Shown one piece after another: positions 16,681 to 25,098 of a DNA stretch of 43,885 bases. The translations under genes were made by a program, and so were the position numbers. The DNA is from an uncultured Siphonobacter sp. (lineage in GTDB: Bacteria; Bacteroidota; Bacteroidia; Cytophagales; Spirosomataceae). The DNA is taken from assembly GCA_913774715.1 (NCBI GenBank), contig CAJYHS010000152.1, positions 1 through 43,885 on the forward strand, in the 5' to 3' direction. The notes beneath the pieces are model-generated. The model searched no databases. It was not told where the DNA came from and saw nothing but the letters and a program-made list of their open reading frames with translations. Positions within the stretch are counted from its first letter, which is position 1, and the number at the start of each line of letters is the position of its first letter.

Positions 16681-17838
16681 CTATGAAACAAGATTCTGTT
16701 GCTGCTCGGGAAGTAAGAGTACGAAGGTAGTGCCCTGCCCGCTCTCGCTGGTGGCGTAAATCGTTCCACCGTGATTTTCTACGATGCGTTTGCAAATCGC
16801 CAAACCCATTCCTGCCCCTTCGTATTCTGAGCGGCCATGTAATCGCTTGAAAAGTGTAAAAATCTGTTCCGAATACTTGGCTTCGAAGCCTATGCCGTTA
16901 TCAGCAATAGTAATCTTGTGGAAACTTTGACCCATTGGTAATCGGGCTTCCATGATTTCCTGCCGTGAAGCAGTAGTGGCGTTAATGCTAATAGCTAAGG
17001 GACGCTCTGGGCTATTAAATTTCAGGGCATTACCAATCAGATTTTGCAGGAGCTGGTGCATCTGGGTGGGTAAAGCCATAATAGTGGGCAGGGAGCCAAT
17101 AGTTACGGTGGCCTGAGCTTCAGAAATGCGAAGTTCAAAATCGCTCAACACGTTTTTTATTACTTCCTGAAGCGAAACAGGAGTAAAGGGCTCTTCGGGA
17201 CGTGAAGCTCTGGAGTAACTCAGAAGGCTGTCAATGAGCAATTTCATGCGTTGAGTAGCTCCCAGCATTCGAGTCAGGTAATGAGCTCCCTCTTCTCCTA
17301 AATTCTCCTTGTATTTACTATGGATTCGCTCCCCGAAAGAAGTAATCTTGCGAAGAGGTTCCTGTAAGTCATGTGAAGCGATATAGGCAAATTGTTCCAG
17401 CTCAAAATTGGACTGGTCGAGTGCCTGCATTTTATTTTCCAGTTCTTGCTGATACTGAACTTTGGACGTTAAATCAGCAGTGATGCCTACCAAATGCAAA
17501 GCTCCCGTCAAGGGATCAGTCTTTACTTGTCCCTGAGAAAGTAATACCAGTTCTTTGCCGTTATAGTCCGTTACCCGGTATTGGGCAGTAAAGGAAGATT
17601 TACCTCGAATCGCTTGATCAATTTGATCAAAGGTAGCCTGGCGATCCGGTTCTAGAATTTGCTGAGTGTACCAATTAAAACTTAGTACATCTACCGCATG
17701 AGGGGGGATGTTAAATACATCATACAAGCCTTTAGACCATTGGATAGCCTGTTGACCTATTTCCCAATCGAACGTACCAAATTGTAATAAAGATTCAGCT
17801 TCCCGAAGGTAAGAAGTACTATCATAAAGCTGAGACAT
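16681..17838 (-). CDS. PAS histidine kinase
   Basis: A 385-residue cytoplasmic kinase. One PAS/PAC domain (about 10-130), a short coiled coil, HisKA with His156 in AYIASHDLQEPLRKI, and HATPase_c with GNALKF, ADNGIGFE and GAGMGLAICKR. The ASHDLQEPLRKI type is common to bacteriophytochrome-like kinases that pair with Rcp1 regulators such as the one 48 bases downstream. The frame stays open to 17889, but that part overlaps a hairpin upstream, so I chose ATG 17838 (MSQLYDST). The ligand of the PAS domain is unknown. Confidence 0.9.
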   Translation of the reverse strand: MSQLYDSTSYLREAESLLQFGTFDWEIGQQAIQWSKGLYDVFNIPPHAVDVLSFNWYTQQILEPDRQATFDQIDQAIRGKSSFTAQYRVTDYNGKELVLLSQGQVKTDPLTGALHLVGITADLTSKVQYQQELENKMQALDQSNFELEQFAYIASHDLQEPLRKITSFGERIHSKYKENLGEEGAHYLTRMLGATQRMKLLIDSLLSYSRASRPEEPFTPVSLQEVIKNVLSDFELRISEAQATVTIGSLPTIMALPTQMHQLLQNLIGNALKFNSPERPLAISINATTASRQEIMEARLPMGQSFHKITIADNGIGFEAKYSEQIFTLFKRLHGRSEYEGAGMGLAICKRIVENHGGTIYATSESGQGTTFVLLLPEQQQNLVS

Positions 17839-17867
17839 AATGAAAAGGGTAGAAGTTAAAAAATAGG

Positions 17868-17910
17868 TTACGGCCCAGCTTAGCCTCAAAAAAACTAGAC
17901 TGGGCCGTAA
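17868..17910 (-). terminator. Weak terminator-like hairpin between sigma-54 activator and PAS kinase
   Basis: Arms 17868-17878 and 17900-17910 (11 bp, perfect, TTACGGCCCAG) with a 21-base loop. On the minus strand it is followed by TATTTTTTAA. It could partly separate the kinase from the upstream activator gene; the long loop makes it uncertain. Confidence 0.5.
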
Positions 17911-17914
17911 ACAC

Positions 17915-19417
17915 TTAAGATAAATGGTAATTCTTCATTTTGTTATAAAGCGTTTTCCGGTCAATACCCAGTAATTGAGCGGCCTTGCTTTTATTGAAGT
18001 TTACCTGTTTAAGCGTCTTTAAAATCATATCGTACTCCGCCTCGAGTGCCGCCGAACGCAGGTTAGGCTTTTCACCTTTGTTTGCATCGGGAGTAGCAAT
18101 GGCGATGGGAGGTTCCGTATAGTAAGGCTGAGCGGGAATCACCGGCATTACCTGAGGCTGCTCGGGAATATACGATGGCATAGGAGCCGCGTTATCCATG
18201 GATTGCAGCTTATTAAAGTGAACGATTTCAAAGGGTAGGTCGCGGGCCTGAATGGCCTCACTATCCGTCAAAAGCGTGGCCCGCTTAATAACATTTCGCA
18301 TTTCGCGTAAGTTACCCGGCCATTCGTAACGCATGAATAAATCCACAACGTCCTCGGCAAAACCACGAACCTGTTTGCCAAGCTCGCCATTGGTAGCCTG
18401 AAGGAAATAATCAGCAAAAGTCATGACATCAGCAGGCCGTTCACGCAAGGGGGGGACGTCAATACTGAACTCATTAAAACGATAGTAAAGGTCTTCGCGG
18501 AATTTTCCTTTTTTAGCGGATTCGATGAGTCGTTCGTTGGACGCTACAATGATGCGAACATCAATCGGAGTTTCTTTGGTACCTCCTAAACGGCGAAGCT
18601 TTCGCTCCTGAACTACCCGAAGCAGTGAAACCTGAACGTCATAGGGGAGGTTACCTACTTCATCAAGAAATAACGTTCCTCCGTGCGCCTGTTCAAAATG
18701 ACCAATCTTCTGGTTCAGAGCACCCGTAAAAGCTCCTTTTTCGTGCCCAAAGAGTTCTGAACCGGCTAGTTCCTTAGAAATAGCACCGCAGTCCATGGCC
18801 ACAAAGGGACCCGTTGCTCGCTTGCTACGTTTATGGATTTCCTGAGCAACGGCTTCTTTTCCTGAGCCGCTTTCTCCGTAAATAATGACACTGTAATTGG
18901 TGGGAGCCACTAAATCTACCTGACGATAGAGGTACTTGGATTCGGCTCCGTTACCGAAAATGTATTGTTCAGAACCAGAGGAGCGTTTAGGCGTTGCTAC
19001 CGCTGGAACGTTGGAATCGCCACTGGCCGTAGAAGGCGGAGCTAGGGTGCCCGCCGCACTTTGCTCAAGAGCCTTGCGGATGGTTACTAAAATTTCATCG
19101 GGAAACAGGGGTTTGGTTACGTAATCGTAGGCCCCTTGTTTCATGACATTAACGGCAATTTTAATGTCTGAGTAACCCGTGATGATAATCACCGGAACTC
19201 TGGGAAACTGTTCTTTAATCCGAACTAATAATTCCCCCCCATCCATATCGCCGAGGCGAAAGTCAGTCATGACCAGATCGGGTTTAAAATCAGTCAGGGT
19301 TTCCAGACCAGAGGTTCCATTATGAGCAATGGCGACCTCGAAGCCGTTACGCCCCAAGAATCGCCGTAGAAGCAGACAAATGTCTGTATCGTCGTCAATT
19401 ACTAATATTCTCTGCAT
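17915..19417 (-). CDS. NtrC-type sigma-54-dependent response regulator
   Basis: A 500-residue activator. Receiver domain 1-120 with D8-D10 and phosphoacceptor D52; AAA+ domain (about 150-390) with Walker A GESGSGKE, the sigma-54 contact loop GAFTGA and Walker B TLFLDEVGNL; Fis-type HTH at the C-terminus (KSKAAQLLGIDRKTLYNKMK). All the parts needed to open sigma-54 promoters are present. A Pro-rich linker of ~50 residues (PSYIPEQPQVMPVIPAQP) precedes the HTH. It lies directly downstream of rpoN on the same strand, an informative pairing. Target promoters unknown; see the motif before the ytxH-like gene. Confidence 0.95.
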   Translation of the reverse strand: MQRILVIDDDTDICLLLRRFLGRNGFEVAIAHNGTSGLETLTDFKPDLVMTDFRLGDMDGGELLVRIKEQFPRVPVIIITGYSDIKIAVNVMKQGAYDYVTKPLFPDEILVTIRKALEQSAAGTLAPPSTASGDSNVPAVATPKRSSGSEQYIFGNGAESKYLYRQVDLVAPTNYSVIIYGESGSGKEAVAQEIHKRSKRATGPFVAMDCGAISKELAGSELFGHEKGAFTGALNQKIGHFEQAHGGTLFLDEVGNLPYDVQVSLLRVVQERKLRRLGGTKETPIDVRIIVASNERLIESAKKGKFREDLYYRFNEFSIDVPPLRERPADVMTFADYFLQATNGELGKQVRGFAEDVVDLFMRYEWPGNLREMRNVIKRATLLTDSEAIQARDLPFEIVHFNKLQSMDNAAPMPSYIPEQPQVMPVIPAQPYYTEPPIAIATPDANKGEKPNLRSAALEAEYDMILKTLKQVNFNKSKAAQLLGIDRKTLYNKMKNYHLS

Positions 19418-19441
19418 AAAAACCTGCCATTGCCCTCACTT

Positions 19442-19475
19442 AAAAAGAAGTCCTCCGTTACGTAAAGAAGGACTT
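19442..19475 (-). terminator. Terminator or attenuator between rpoN and the sigma-54 activator
   Basis: Arms 19448-19454 and 19469-19475 (AAGTCCT/AGGACTT, 7 bp) followed on the minus strand by CTTTTTAAG. It lies in the 101-base gap downstream of rpoN, so read-through may set the level of the activator. Confidence 0.6.
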
Positions 19476-19518
19476 ATGTGTTTATCGATAATGTTGTTGC
19501 TTCTTTAAAATCAGTTAC

Positions 19519-20982
19519 TTATACGCCGCGTCTAAACTGAGCGGACTGAATACCAAGTTGATCACGGTACTTAGCCACGGTACGTCGTGAGATCAGGTAA
19601 CCTTGAGTTGCCAGTAAACGCATCAAATCAAAGTCATTGAAAGGATTACGTTTGTCCTCGCAGGAAATGTGTTCAACCAGCGCCTGCTGAATGGCTTTAT
19701 TGGATACTTCCGTGCCGTTCTCGGTACGAATGCCTTCCGTAAATAGGTCTTTCAGGTGAATTAATCCGAAAGGCGTTTGTGCGTATTTACCGGAAGTTAC
19801 CCGTGAAATGGTAGAAATATCCATACCAATGCAGTCAGCTACATCCTTAAGAATCATGGGTTTGAGTAAACGTACATCACCTGATTCGAAGTAGGGGCGT
19901 TGGAGTTGTACTAAAACCCGCATCGCCCGGTGCATGGTGTTTTCCCGCTGGCGAATAGCATCTACTAACCACTGAGCCGACTGTAACTTATTTTTAAGAT
20001 AAGTGGCAGCACCACGTTCGCGGCTTGTATCCACTAACCCAATAATCGAACTATTGACGCGAATATCGGGCCAGTTGCCGCGATTTAATGCTACTTCAAT
20101 GCGACCATAATCATCATAATGAAGTACGTAATCGGGTATAATGTTTCGTTTAATGACCATCGAGTCATTGTTGCCACCAACGATAGGCTTAGGATTGAGT
20201 TTACTAATCTCAGTTAGTGCTGAGCGTAATTCCTCCTCATCCATTTCCAGATTTTTGCAGATCTTTTCAAAGTTACGATTGGAAAGTTCTGTAAAACAGT
20301 TGGTAACGATTTCAACGGCTCGAAGTGAAGCAGGAGTGGCCCGGCGGCTCTCTAACTGGAGCAGTAAACATTCGCGTAAATCCCGGGCTGCCAAACCAGC
20401 CGGTTCTAATTCATCATGAATGGCCAAGATGACTTCTTCTACTTCCGAACCATCCACAAAAATTCCATGCCCGAACGAATAATCGTCGGCTAATGAATCT
20501 GCATCGCTGCGAAGAAAACCGTCATCATCAAGCGAGTCAATCAGAAATTCGGCAATGCCCCGCTGACGATCTTTTAGGTTCATCCATCGAACCTGCTCTT
20601 TAATGGCTTCTCGCCAGGTTTCCTGCTCAACGATGGGGGTTGAATAGAGATCGTCCTCAGCGTTTGGATCCTGACTTAAACGTGTTTTGTATTCAGGAAT
20701 ATCGTCATTTGAAAATTCGTCCCAATCCCGATAGTCTTCAACATTAGCGGGCGTTTCGTAATCACTGGCAGAATCGTCGCGGCTATCAGCGGCTTCCATC
20801 TCCTCCGAAGAATCGTTTTCATTCACTCCTTCTTCCAAAAGAGGATTCTCTTCCAGCTCGTTACGAAGGTGTTGCTCGAGCTCAAGGGTTGAAAGCTGGA
20901 GGAAATTTAAGAACTGTATTTGCTGAGGGGCAACCCGTAGCGTTTGTTTCTGACTTTGCGATAAGTTAACGGAAGTGCTCAT
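19519..20982 (-). CDS. rpoN: RNA polymerase sigma-54 factor
   Basis: A 487-residue sigma-54. Region I is a Gln/Leu-rich activator-interacting domain (SQSQKQTLRVAPQQIQFLNF, then LQLSTLELEQHL), region II is acidic (about 55-110), followed by the core-binding domain and the HTH. The RpoN box is intact near the C-terminus (SRRTVAKYRDQLGI, from about residue 465), which reads the -24 element. Length is normal. It is the first gene of a probable minus-strand series rpoN, activator, PAS kinase, receiver, receiver-PAS kinase. Confidence 0.97.
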   Translation of the reverse strand: MSTSVNLSQSQKQTLRVAPQQIQFLNFLQLSTLELEQHLRNELEENPLLEEGVNENDSSEEMEAADSRDDSASDYETPANVEDYRDWDEFSNDDIPEYKTRLSQDPNAEDDLYSTPIVEQETWREAIKEQVRWMNLKDRQRGIAEFLIDSLDDDGFLRSDADSLADDYSFGHGIFVDGSEVEEVILAIHDELEPAGLAARDLRECLLLQLESRRATPASLRAVEIVTNCFTELSNRNFEKICKNLEMDEEELRSALTEISKLNPKPIVGGNNDSMVIKRNIIPDYVLHYDDYGRIEVALNRGNWPDIRVNSSIIGLVDTSRERGAATYLKNKLQSAQWLVDAIRQRENTMHRAMRVLVQLQRPYFESGDVRLLKPMILKDVADCIGMDISTISRVTSGKYAQTPFGLIHLKDLFTEGIRTENGTEVSNKAIQQALVEHISCEDKRNPFNDFDLMRLLATQGYLISRRTVAKYRDQLGIQSAQFRRGV

Positions 20983-21265
20983 ATGTGGCTTGGATCATTA
21001 AGGCGGTAACTGAAGTACTTTACCTTATCATAAAGTCAAGCCATGTGCTTCATTTTAAAAGTTATGTTGCATATTCGGCCGGGAATTAGGAGCCTTAGCA
21101 TACTTTTTTTGTTGATAATCAATGAGTTTGTTTAAGGATTTAAATTTGGTGATGCACTAAACTTTCCAAATGCGGCTTTTTTCTAAAAGCTGGTGGCTTC
21201 AATGCTCCTCCTCCTATTTCCCCATGTTGTAGAAAATTTACCACTAGCTTTTGTATTTTTAATGG
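20983..21265. other. Divergent intergenic region rpoN / CHASE3 kinase
   Basis: About 280 bases between two divergent genes. I see no coding sequence or strong hairpin. TAGCTTTTG at 21245-21253 resembles a -7 element with one extra T and might serve the kinase gene. Confidence 0.4.
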
Positions 21266-22690
21266 ATGAAGTCCTCTAGCATCTGGTTACTTAACATTTC
21301 CGCTGCCGCTGCGATTGCCATTTTAGTTCTGTTGACGTATTTGGGACTAGATCAGGTGAAGTCCACGGCCTGGTTTAGCGAGCGGGTGGAGCATACCTAT
21401 CGTAGTATTAATGAAAGTGAACAGTTACTGGCTCACGTGAAAGAGGCTGAATCCAGTAATCGGGGGTACATGATCACGGCTAATGAAACCTTTCTTAAAA
21501 CGTATAAGAAGACCCGGCGGGAGTTTTATAGTTCCCTGGAGCAATTGAAAGCCTTAGTCATAGATAATGTGCATCAGACCCGTCGCCTAGCCATTTTTGA
21601 AAATCTGGCACGAGATAAGTGGCTAACGATGGATGAAAATATCCGTTTGCAGAGCCAGTTGAAAAAGCAAAATCTTGAAGCCAATGTATTAAAAGGTAAA
21701 GCCATCATGGATGCGATGCAAAAGGTGGTTCTAGAAATGCAGCAGGAGGAAAGTAAGCTTTTGCAGAGCCGGTTGAAAGCTCGCCAGCGGGAATTTAGCT
21801 TAGCCCCAGCTTATTTATTGATACTAGCCCTGCTGGCGGTATTGCTGCTCATTATCTCAGCGGCCATGCTCAATATCGAGTTAAGACGCCGCCGGGAAAC
21901 GCAGAAGGACCTGGAAAAGAAAATAGAAGCATTGAATCGTTCCAACGCTGAATTAGAAGAGTTTGCCTACGTAGCTTCGCACGATTTGCAGGAACCCTTA
22001 CGGAAAATCAGAGCCTTTGCCGATCGCCTGCTCATGCGGCAAAGGGATAGTTTATCAGAAGATGGGCAGGCCATGCTGGATAAAATTTCCAATGCGGCTG
22101 AACGCATGCAAGGCCTCATTAATGACTTGCTAACGTATTCCAGAATGGTAAGCAAAGCCGACAAGGCTCAGGCTGTTAATCTCAGTACCTTACTTGAGGA
22201 TGTACAGTCTGATTTGTCCTTGACGATTTCGGAAAAAAACGCTCAGATTGACTCTGATCCCCTGCCAACTATGATGGTGTATGCAACGCAGATCCGACAG
22301 CTGTTTCTTAACTTATTAAGTAACGCTCTGAAATTCCAAAAGGCCGGGGTTTTCCCGCAGGTAAAAGTAGAGTATAAAGAAGTACGGGGTGAGGATATTC
22401 CTAACCTGGATAGTCATCTAAAGAAAGAACAGGCCTACCACCGCATTCGCATTAGGGATAACGGGATTGGTTTTGAGCCCGAGTACGCAGAAAAGATTTT
22501 TGTCATTTTTCAGCGACTTCATGCCAAAACGGCTTACGGCGGCACTGGAATTGGGTTAGCCATTTGTCGCCGTGTGGTGACTAATCATGGCGGGTATATC
22601 TTTGCGGAGGGAAAACCGGGAGAAGGTGCTATCTTTACTATTTACTTCCCCTTGGAAACTGCCAATCAGGAGATGGTAGGAGCTTTTTAA
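21266..22690 (+). CDS. Membrane histidine kinase with CHASE3 sensor
   Basis: A 474-residue kinase. Two membrane helices (about 8-26 and 181-203) flank a ~150-residue helical extracytoplasmic domain with ESEQLLAHVKEAESSNRGY, the CHASE3 pattern. A coiled coil leads to HisKA with His239 (AYVASHDLQEPLRKI) and HATPase_c with SNALKF, RDNGIGFE and GTGIGLAICRR. The catalytic half closely resembles the PAS kinase at 16681-17838, suggesting duplication with a changed sensor. An Rcp1-like regulator follows 60 bases downstream and is its probable partner. The signal is unknown. Confidence 0.92.
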   Translation: MKSSSIWLLNISAAAAIAILVLLTYLGLDQVKSTAWFSERVEHTYRSINESEQLLAHVKEAESSNRGYMITANETFLKTYKKTRREFYSSLEQLKALVIDNVHQTRRLAIFENLARDKWLTMDENIRLQSQLKKQNLEANVLKGKAIMDAMQKVVLEMQQEESKLLQSRLKARQREFSLAPAYLLILALLAVLLLIISAAMLNIELRRRRETQKDLEKKIEALNRSNAELEEFAYVASHDLQEPLRKIRAFADRLLMRQRDSLSEDGQAMLDKISNAAERMQGLINDLLTYSRMVSKADKAQAVNLSTLLEDVQSDLSLTISEKNAQIDSDPLPTMMVYATQIRQLFLNLLSNALKFQKAGVFPQVKVEYKEVRGEDIPNLDSHLKKEQAYHRIRIRDNGIGFEPEYAEKIFVIFQRLHAKTAYGGTGIGLAICRRVVTNHGGYIFAEGKPGEGAIFTIYFPLETANQEMVGAF

Positions 22691-22750
22691 GGAAGCAAAC
22701 CGTTGAACCCATCCATGGAGCGTAAGAAGAGACGTTTTTTGTGTTAATCT

Positions 22751-23191
22751 ATGAATAATCAGATTCCTATATTAGTAGCTGACGATGACGAAGATGATCG
22801 TTTTCTGATCCGAACGGCCTTTCGAGACAGTTTGCTTGTCAATGATATCTTTTTCGTAGCCGATGGTGTAGAGCTCATGCAGTATCTTCACCAGGAGGGA
22901 CCTTATGAAGATACGGCCAAGTTTCCCCGTCCCGGAATTATTTTTCTGGACTTGAATATGCCGAGAAAAGATGGCTGGGAGGCTCTGAGTGAGATTAAAC
23001 AAGATCCCAACTTTAAAGCAATCCCGGTGGTAGTCTTGACCACCTCTAATTCAGAGCGTGATATTCTTAAAACCTACGAATCCGGAGCGAACTGCTACAT
23101 CACCAAGCCCATCTCTTTTGATCAGTTACTTCAGATTGTAAAAAGCTTCGGGCAGTTCTGGTTAAATATTGCTTCCGTTCCGGGCAAATAA
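22751..23191 (+). CDS. Single-domain response regulator (Rcp1-like)
   Basis: A 146-residue stand-alone receiver. Acidic pocket D11-D13, phosphoacceptor D67 (IIFLDLNMPRKDG), Thr in VVVLTTSN and Lys in CYITKPISF. It is closely similar to the regulator at 16171-16632 (same HQEGPYED/RRGTYEDP-type loop), so the two kinase-regulator pairs look like paralogues. It is co-oriented with the CHASE3 kinase and followed by a strong terminator. Confidence 0.93.
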   Translation: MNNQIPILVADDDEDDRFLIRTAFRDSLLVNDIFFVADGVELMQYLHQEGPYEDTAKFPRPGIIFLDLNMPRKDGWEALSEIKQDPNFKAIPVVVLTTSNSERDILKTYESGANCYITKPISFDQLLQIVKSFGQFWLNIASVPGK

Positions 23192-23226
23192 AAAAGCCCA
23201 TTCGCTACGAGCGAGTGGGCTTTTTT
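23191..23226. terminator. Terminator between the Rcp1-like regulator and a hypothetical gene
   Basis: Arms 23196-23205 and 23211-23220 (10 bp with one G-T pair) with loop TACGA, A run before and T run after. It can serve both convergent genes; the regulator's stop codon ends on the first A of the run. Confidence 0.9.
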
Positions 23227-23228
23227 AT

Positions 23229-23771
23229 TTATAAAGGCGTACGAATCGTAGTCTCCGTCTCCGTATAGGTTAAAGGGAGCGTTTCGATGACTTCTGCTGG
23301 TTGAGGATCATGATCTTCAGTGGCATTCTTAAGCCAGCTGAAAAACTTTTCCTTTAAACTCTTTTCTGGTTTAATGGAAAGAGTAGCGGGTAGGGCTGGA
23401 CGCTCATCCGTTACATTTTTTACCCAGATGAGTGATTTTTCCAACACCTGAGGTCCATTTGAATTTAGAAAATTCGTAGTCACGCGTTTAACGACAAAGG
23501 GCATCAGCATTCGGATGGGCCAGGCAGCTCTTCCCAGCGGCGTGAATTGTAAGGCCAGATCTATACTGCGGCCTACGCCATTGCTAAACAAATTGTTCTG
23601 GGGTTTAGCCATTAAGCCAGAAACGGTGTTGATAACCTGCCGGGCAGGATTTATATCTTCTTTAATTCCATCGAATTGTTGCTTGATCTGGACTTTAGAT
23701 ACCTCCAGCTGATTTTTCAGTCGGGCTCTTTCGGCCTGCAGATCCGATAGATTTTCAATTTTTCTTTCCAT
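23229..23771 (-). CDS. Hypothetical protein with N-terminal coiled coil
   Basis: A 180-residue protein I do not recognise. The first ~45 residues (MERKIENLSDLQAERARLKN onward) form a likely coiled coil, followed by a moderately hydrophobic region (LFSNGVGRSIDLALQFTPLG, then AAWPIRMLMPFVVKRV) that could be membrane-associated, and a charged tail. It lies 42 bases downstream of the holin-like gene on the same strand and probably forms an operon with it. The pairing of holin-like and coiled-coil membrane proteins is common in Bacteroidota envelope-stress gene groups; function unknown. Confidence 0.65.
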   Translation of the reverse strand: MERKIENLSDLQAERARLKNQLEVSKVQIKQQFDGIKEDINPARQVINTVSGLMAKPQNNLFSNGVGRSIDLALQFTPLGRAAWPIRMLMPFVVKRVTTNFLNSNGPQVLEKSLIWVKNVTDERPALPATLSIKPEKSLKEKFFSWLKNATEDHDPQPAEVIETLPLTYTETETTIRTPL

Positions 23772-23813
23772 GATAGATGGCGTAATTAATATCGTTATGT
23801 ATAACTCACCTAG

Positions 23814-24179
23814 CTATTTCTCTTCTGGTTTATAATAGAAACGTTTAATAAACGTGTTAAGAATGGGTATCTTAATGAACTTATCCCGCACCAGGAATAA
23901 AAGTAAAGTGATTAAGGCATAGCCTAAGGCTACCAGCCCAAAACCAGCGGCCACGCTTCCCGTACTTTCACCAATCCACCAGGCTAAAGCAATACTCCCA
24001 AAGAGAACAACCATTCCTCCAAAGACGGCTACAATCAGTACCGCAACAATGGAAGATACAATATCGGCCGTTTTATCAGCCGTTTGAAGCACAGCCATGT
24101 TCCAGCGGGCTTCAATATGTTCGGTAATACGTTCAAATAAATCCTCGGCTGATTCCCGTAAATCTTTTAAAGAGTCCAT
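23814..24179 (-). CDS. Holin-X-like (DUF1469-type) membrane protein
   Basis: A 121-residue protein with an amphipathic N-terminal helix (SLKDLRESAEDLFERITEHI), then two membrane helices (about 40-66 and 76-97) with AGFGLVALGYALITLLLFLV. This resembles the Act-Holin-X/YqjE group named phage holin family proteins. There is no phage gene nearby, so a lytic role is unlikely; these genes usually sit with ytxH and csbD-like stress genes. It lies between the ytxH-like gene and a coiled-coil gene on the same strand. Confidence 0.75.
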   Translation of the reverse strand: MDSLKDLRESAEDLFERITEHIEARWNMAVLQTADKTADIVSSIVAVLIVAVFGGMVVLFGSIALAWWIGESTGSVAAGFGLVALGYALITLLLFLVRDKFIKIPILNTFIKRFYYKPEEK

Positions 24180-24265
24180 AAATTTAATACAGGTGAAGTA
24201 GATAATTTTTTTTCAAAAGTATCGCTTTGAATATAGTGAGGAGAGTAGTCTTCAATAAAAGCACA

Positions 24266-24297
24266 AACGGGAAACCCAAGCCTGAGTTCCCCGTTGA
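24266..24297 (-). terminator. Possible terminator after the ytxH-like gene
   Basis: AACGGG-type arms (AACGGGAA near 24266-24273 and TTCCCCGTT near 24289-24297) form an imperfect stem with one bulge; on the minus strand GTGCTTTTA follows. It would separate ytxH from the holin-like gene. Weak evidence. Confidence 0.4.
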
Positions 24298-24321
24298 TGC
24301 CTAGACGAATCAATTGGGATA

Positions 24322-24636
24322 TTAGCTCAATTGTTCGTTTACTTTTTTCTTCGCTACATCAGCAACGTCTTCAGCTTTGCCCTGTAGTTCGTCGAATTTA
24401 GAGCGAGCTTTATCTTTCAGATCGTCAGCTTTAGTGGTCGCTTGAGATTTCAGGTCGTCGAGAGAAATTTTGCCTTTCTGGATTGCTTTCAGAAGTTCAT
24501 CGGCAATATCGTTCACTTGTTTCTTTACTTTTCCACGTGTATCAGTTCCTTTGTCGGGAGCGAATAACAGACCAATAACAGCACCAGCTGCCGCTGCAGT
24601 TACAATTCCCAAAAAGATTTTTCCATTATTTGACAT
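24322..24636 (-). CDS. YtxH-like protein
   Basis: A 104-residue protein with one N-terminal membrane helix rich in Gly/Ala (KIFLGIVTAAAAGAVIGLLF) followed by the APDKGTDTRGKVKKQ motif of the YtxH family and a long charged helical tail with Lys/Asp/Ala repeats. YtxH proteins are general-stress proteins in Bacillus and are widespread in Bacteroidota; the biochemical role is not known. An AGGAGGA stretch precedes the start, unusual for this window. A sigma-54-like motif lies about 50-65 bases upstream. Confidence 0.9.
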   Translation of the reverse strand: MSNNGKIFLGIVTAAAAGAVIGLLFAPDKGTDTRGKVKKQVNDIADELLKAIQKGKISLDDLKSQATTKADDLKDKARSKFDELQGKAEDVADVAKKKVNEQLS

Positions 24637-24683
24637 GATATCCTCCTGTTTATTTAGTGAAACTTTTGATTCGTATAGATCCT

Positions 24684-24699
24684 TGAAACACCCGTGCCA
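24684..24699 (-). promoter_or_regulatory. Candidate sigma-54 promoter of the ytxH-like gene
   Basis: Read on the minus strand, TGGCACG-N4-TTTCA (24699 to 24684) matches the sigma-54 consensus TGGCACG-N4-TTGCA at all but one fixed position (G of the -12 GC). Spacing is exact. Transcription would start near 24672, about 35 bases before the gene. Confidence 0.45.
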
Positions 24700-24924
24700 C
24701 CAAAACTTGCAGTAAGCAAAAAAGGCAAAAAAATAAGTATTTAATTGTTTTTGTTGATAAATGATTAGTTTATTTTAGCTGATTGAGAGAACGCCTTTCT
24801 AAGGCCTCCGCAGTACTTTATGAACAAAATGAACCAGATTGGGGAATTTCTCACACAAAACCGCTTTGGTATATTATTTTAAAATAGAATCCCGGATACC
24901 GCACCGTACAGGTGTTTTAGGTTA
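24700..24924. other. Non-coding stretch upstream of the orphan terminator
   Basis: No coding sequence. A small hairpin (CACC-GTACA-GGTG, 24903-24915) lies just before the attenuator-like element, so bases from roughly 24870 may be transcribed rightward. I do not recognise the RNA; it does not show SRP RNA or tmRNA hallmarks. Confidence 0.4.
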
Positions 24925-24977
24925 GGTGGAAGATCGGCATTGGGCAAGTCCACCGGATTTGCCCAATCTTTTTTTAA
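24925..24977 (+). promoter_or_regulatory. Orphan terminator with competing hairpin (attenuator or small-RNA end)
   Basis: A 13-bp stem (24939-24951 with 24955-24967, one G-T pair, 3-base loop) followed by CTTTTTTTAA is a strong plus-strand terminator, yet no plus-strand gene ends here. GGTGGA at 24925-24930 can pair with TCCACC at 24949-24954, which would break the terminator. The receiver gene begins 122 bases downstream. No U run exists for minus-strand use. It may be a conditional leader of that gene or the end of a small RNA. Confidence 0.6.
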
Positions 24978-25098
24978 TCACACTCCGATAATGCATAATT
25001 GATAACTAACGAGTAACACGGATGACTTAGGATCAGCTCCTATGTTTTTAACTAATAGAGATATGCCCACGTATCTTCAGAGTATATATGGTGATAAT

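Noticed and set aside
23814-24179. Holin-like genes (also 33826-34164) as signs of a prophage
   Set aside because: No terminase, capsid, tail, integrase or lysis gene nearby; both families are common chromosomal membrane proteins.
24900-24977. Signal recognition particle RNA
   Set aside because: The conserved GGAA-type tetraloop helix and flanking motifs are absent.
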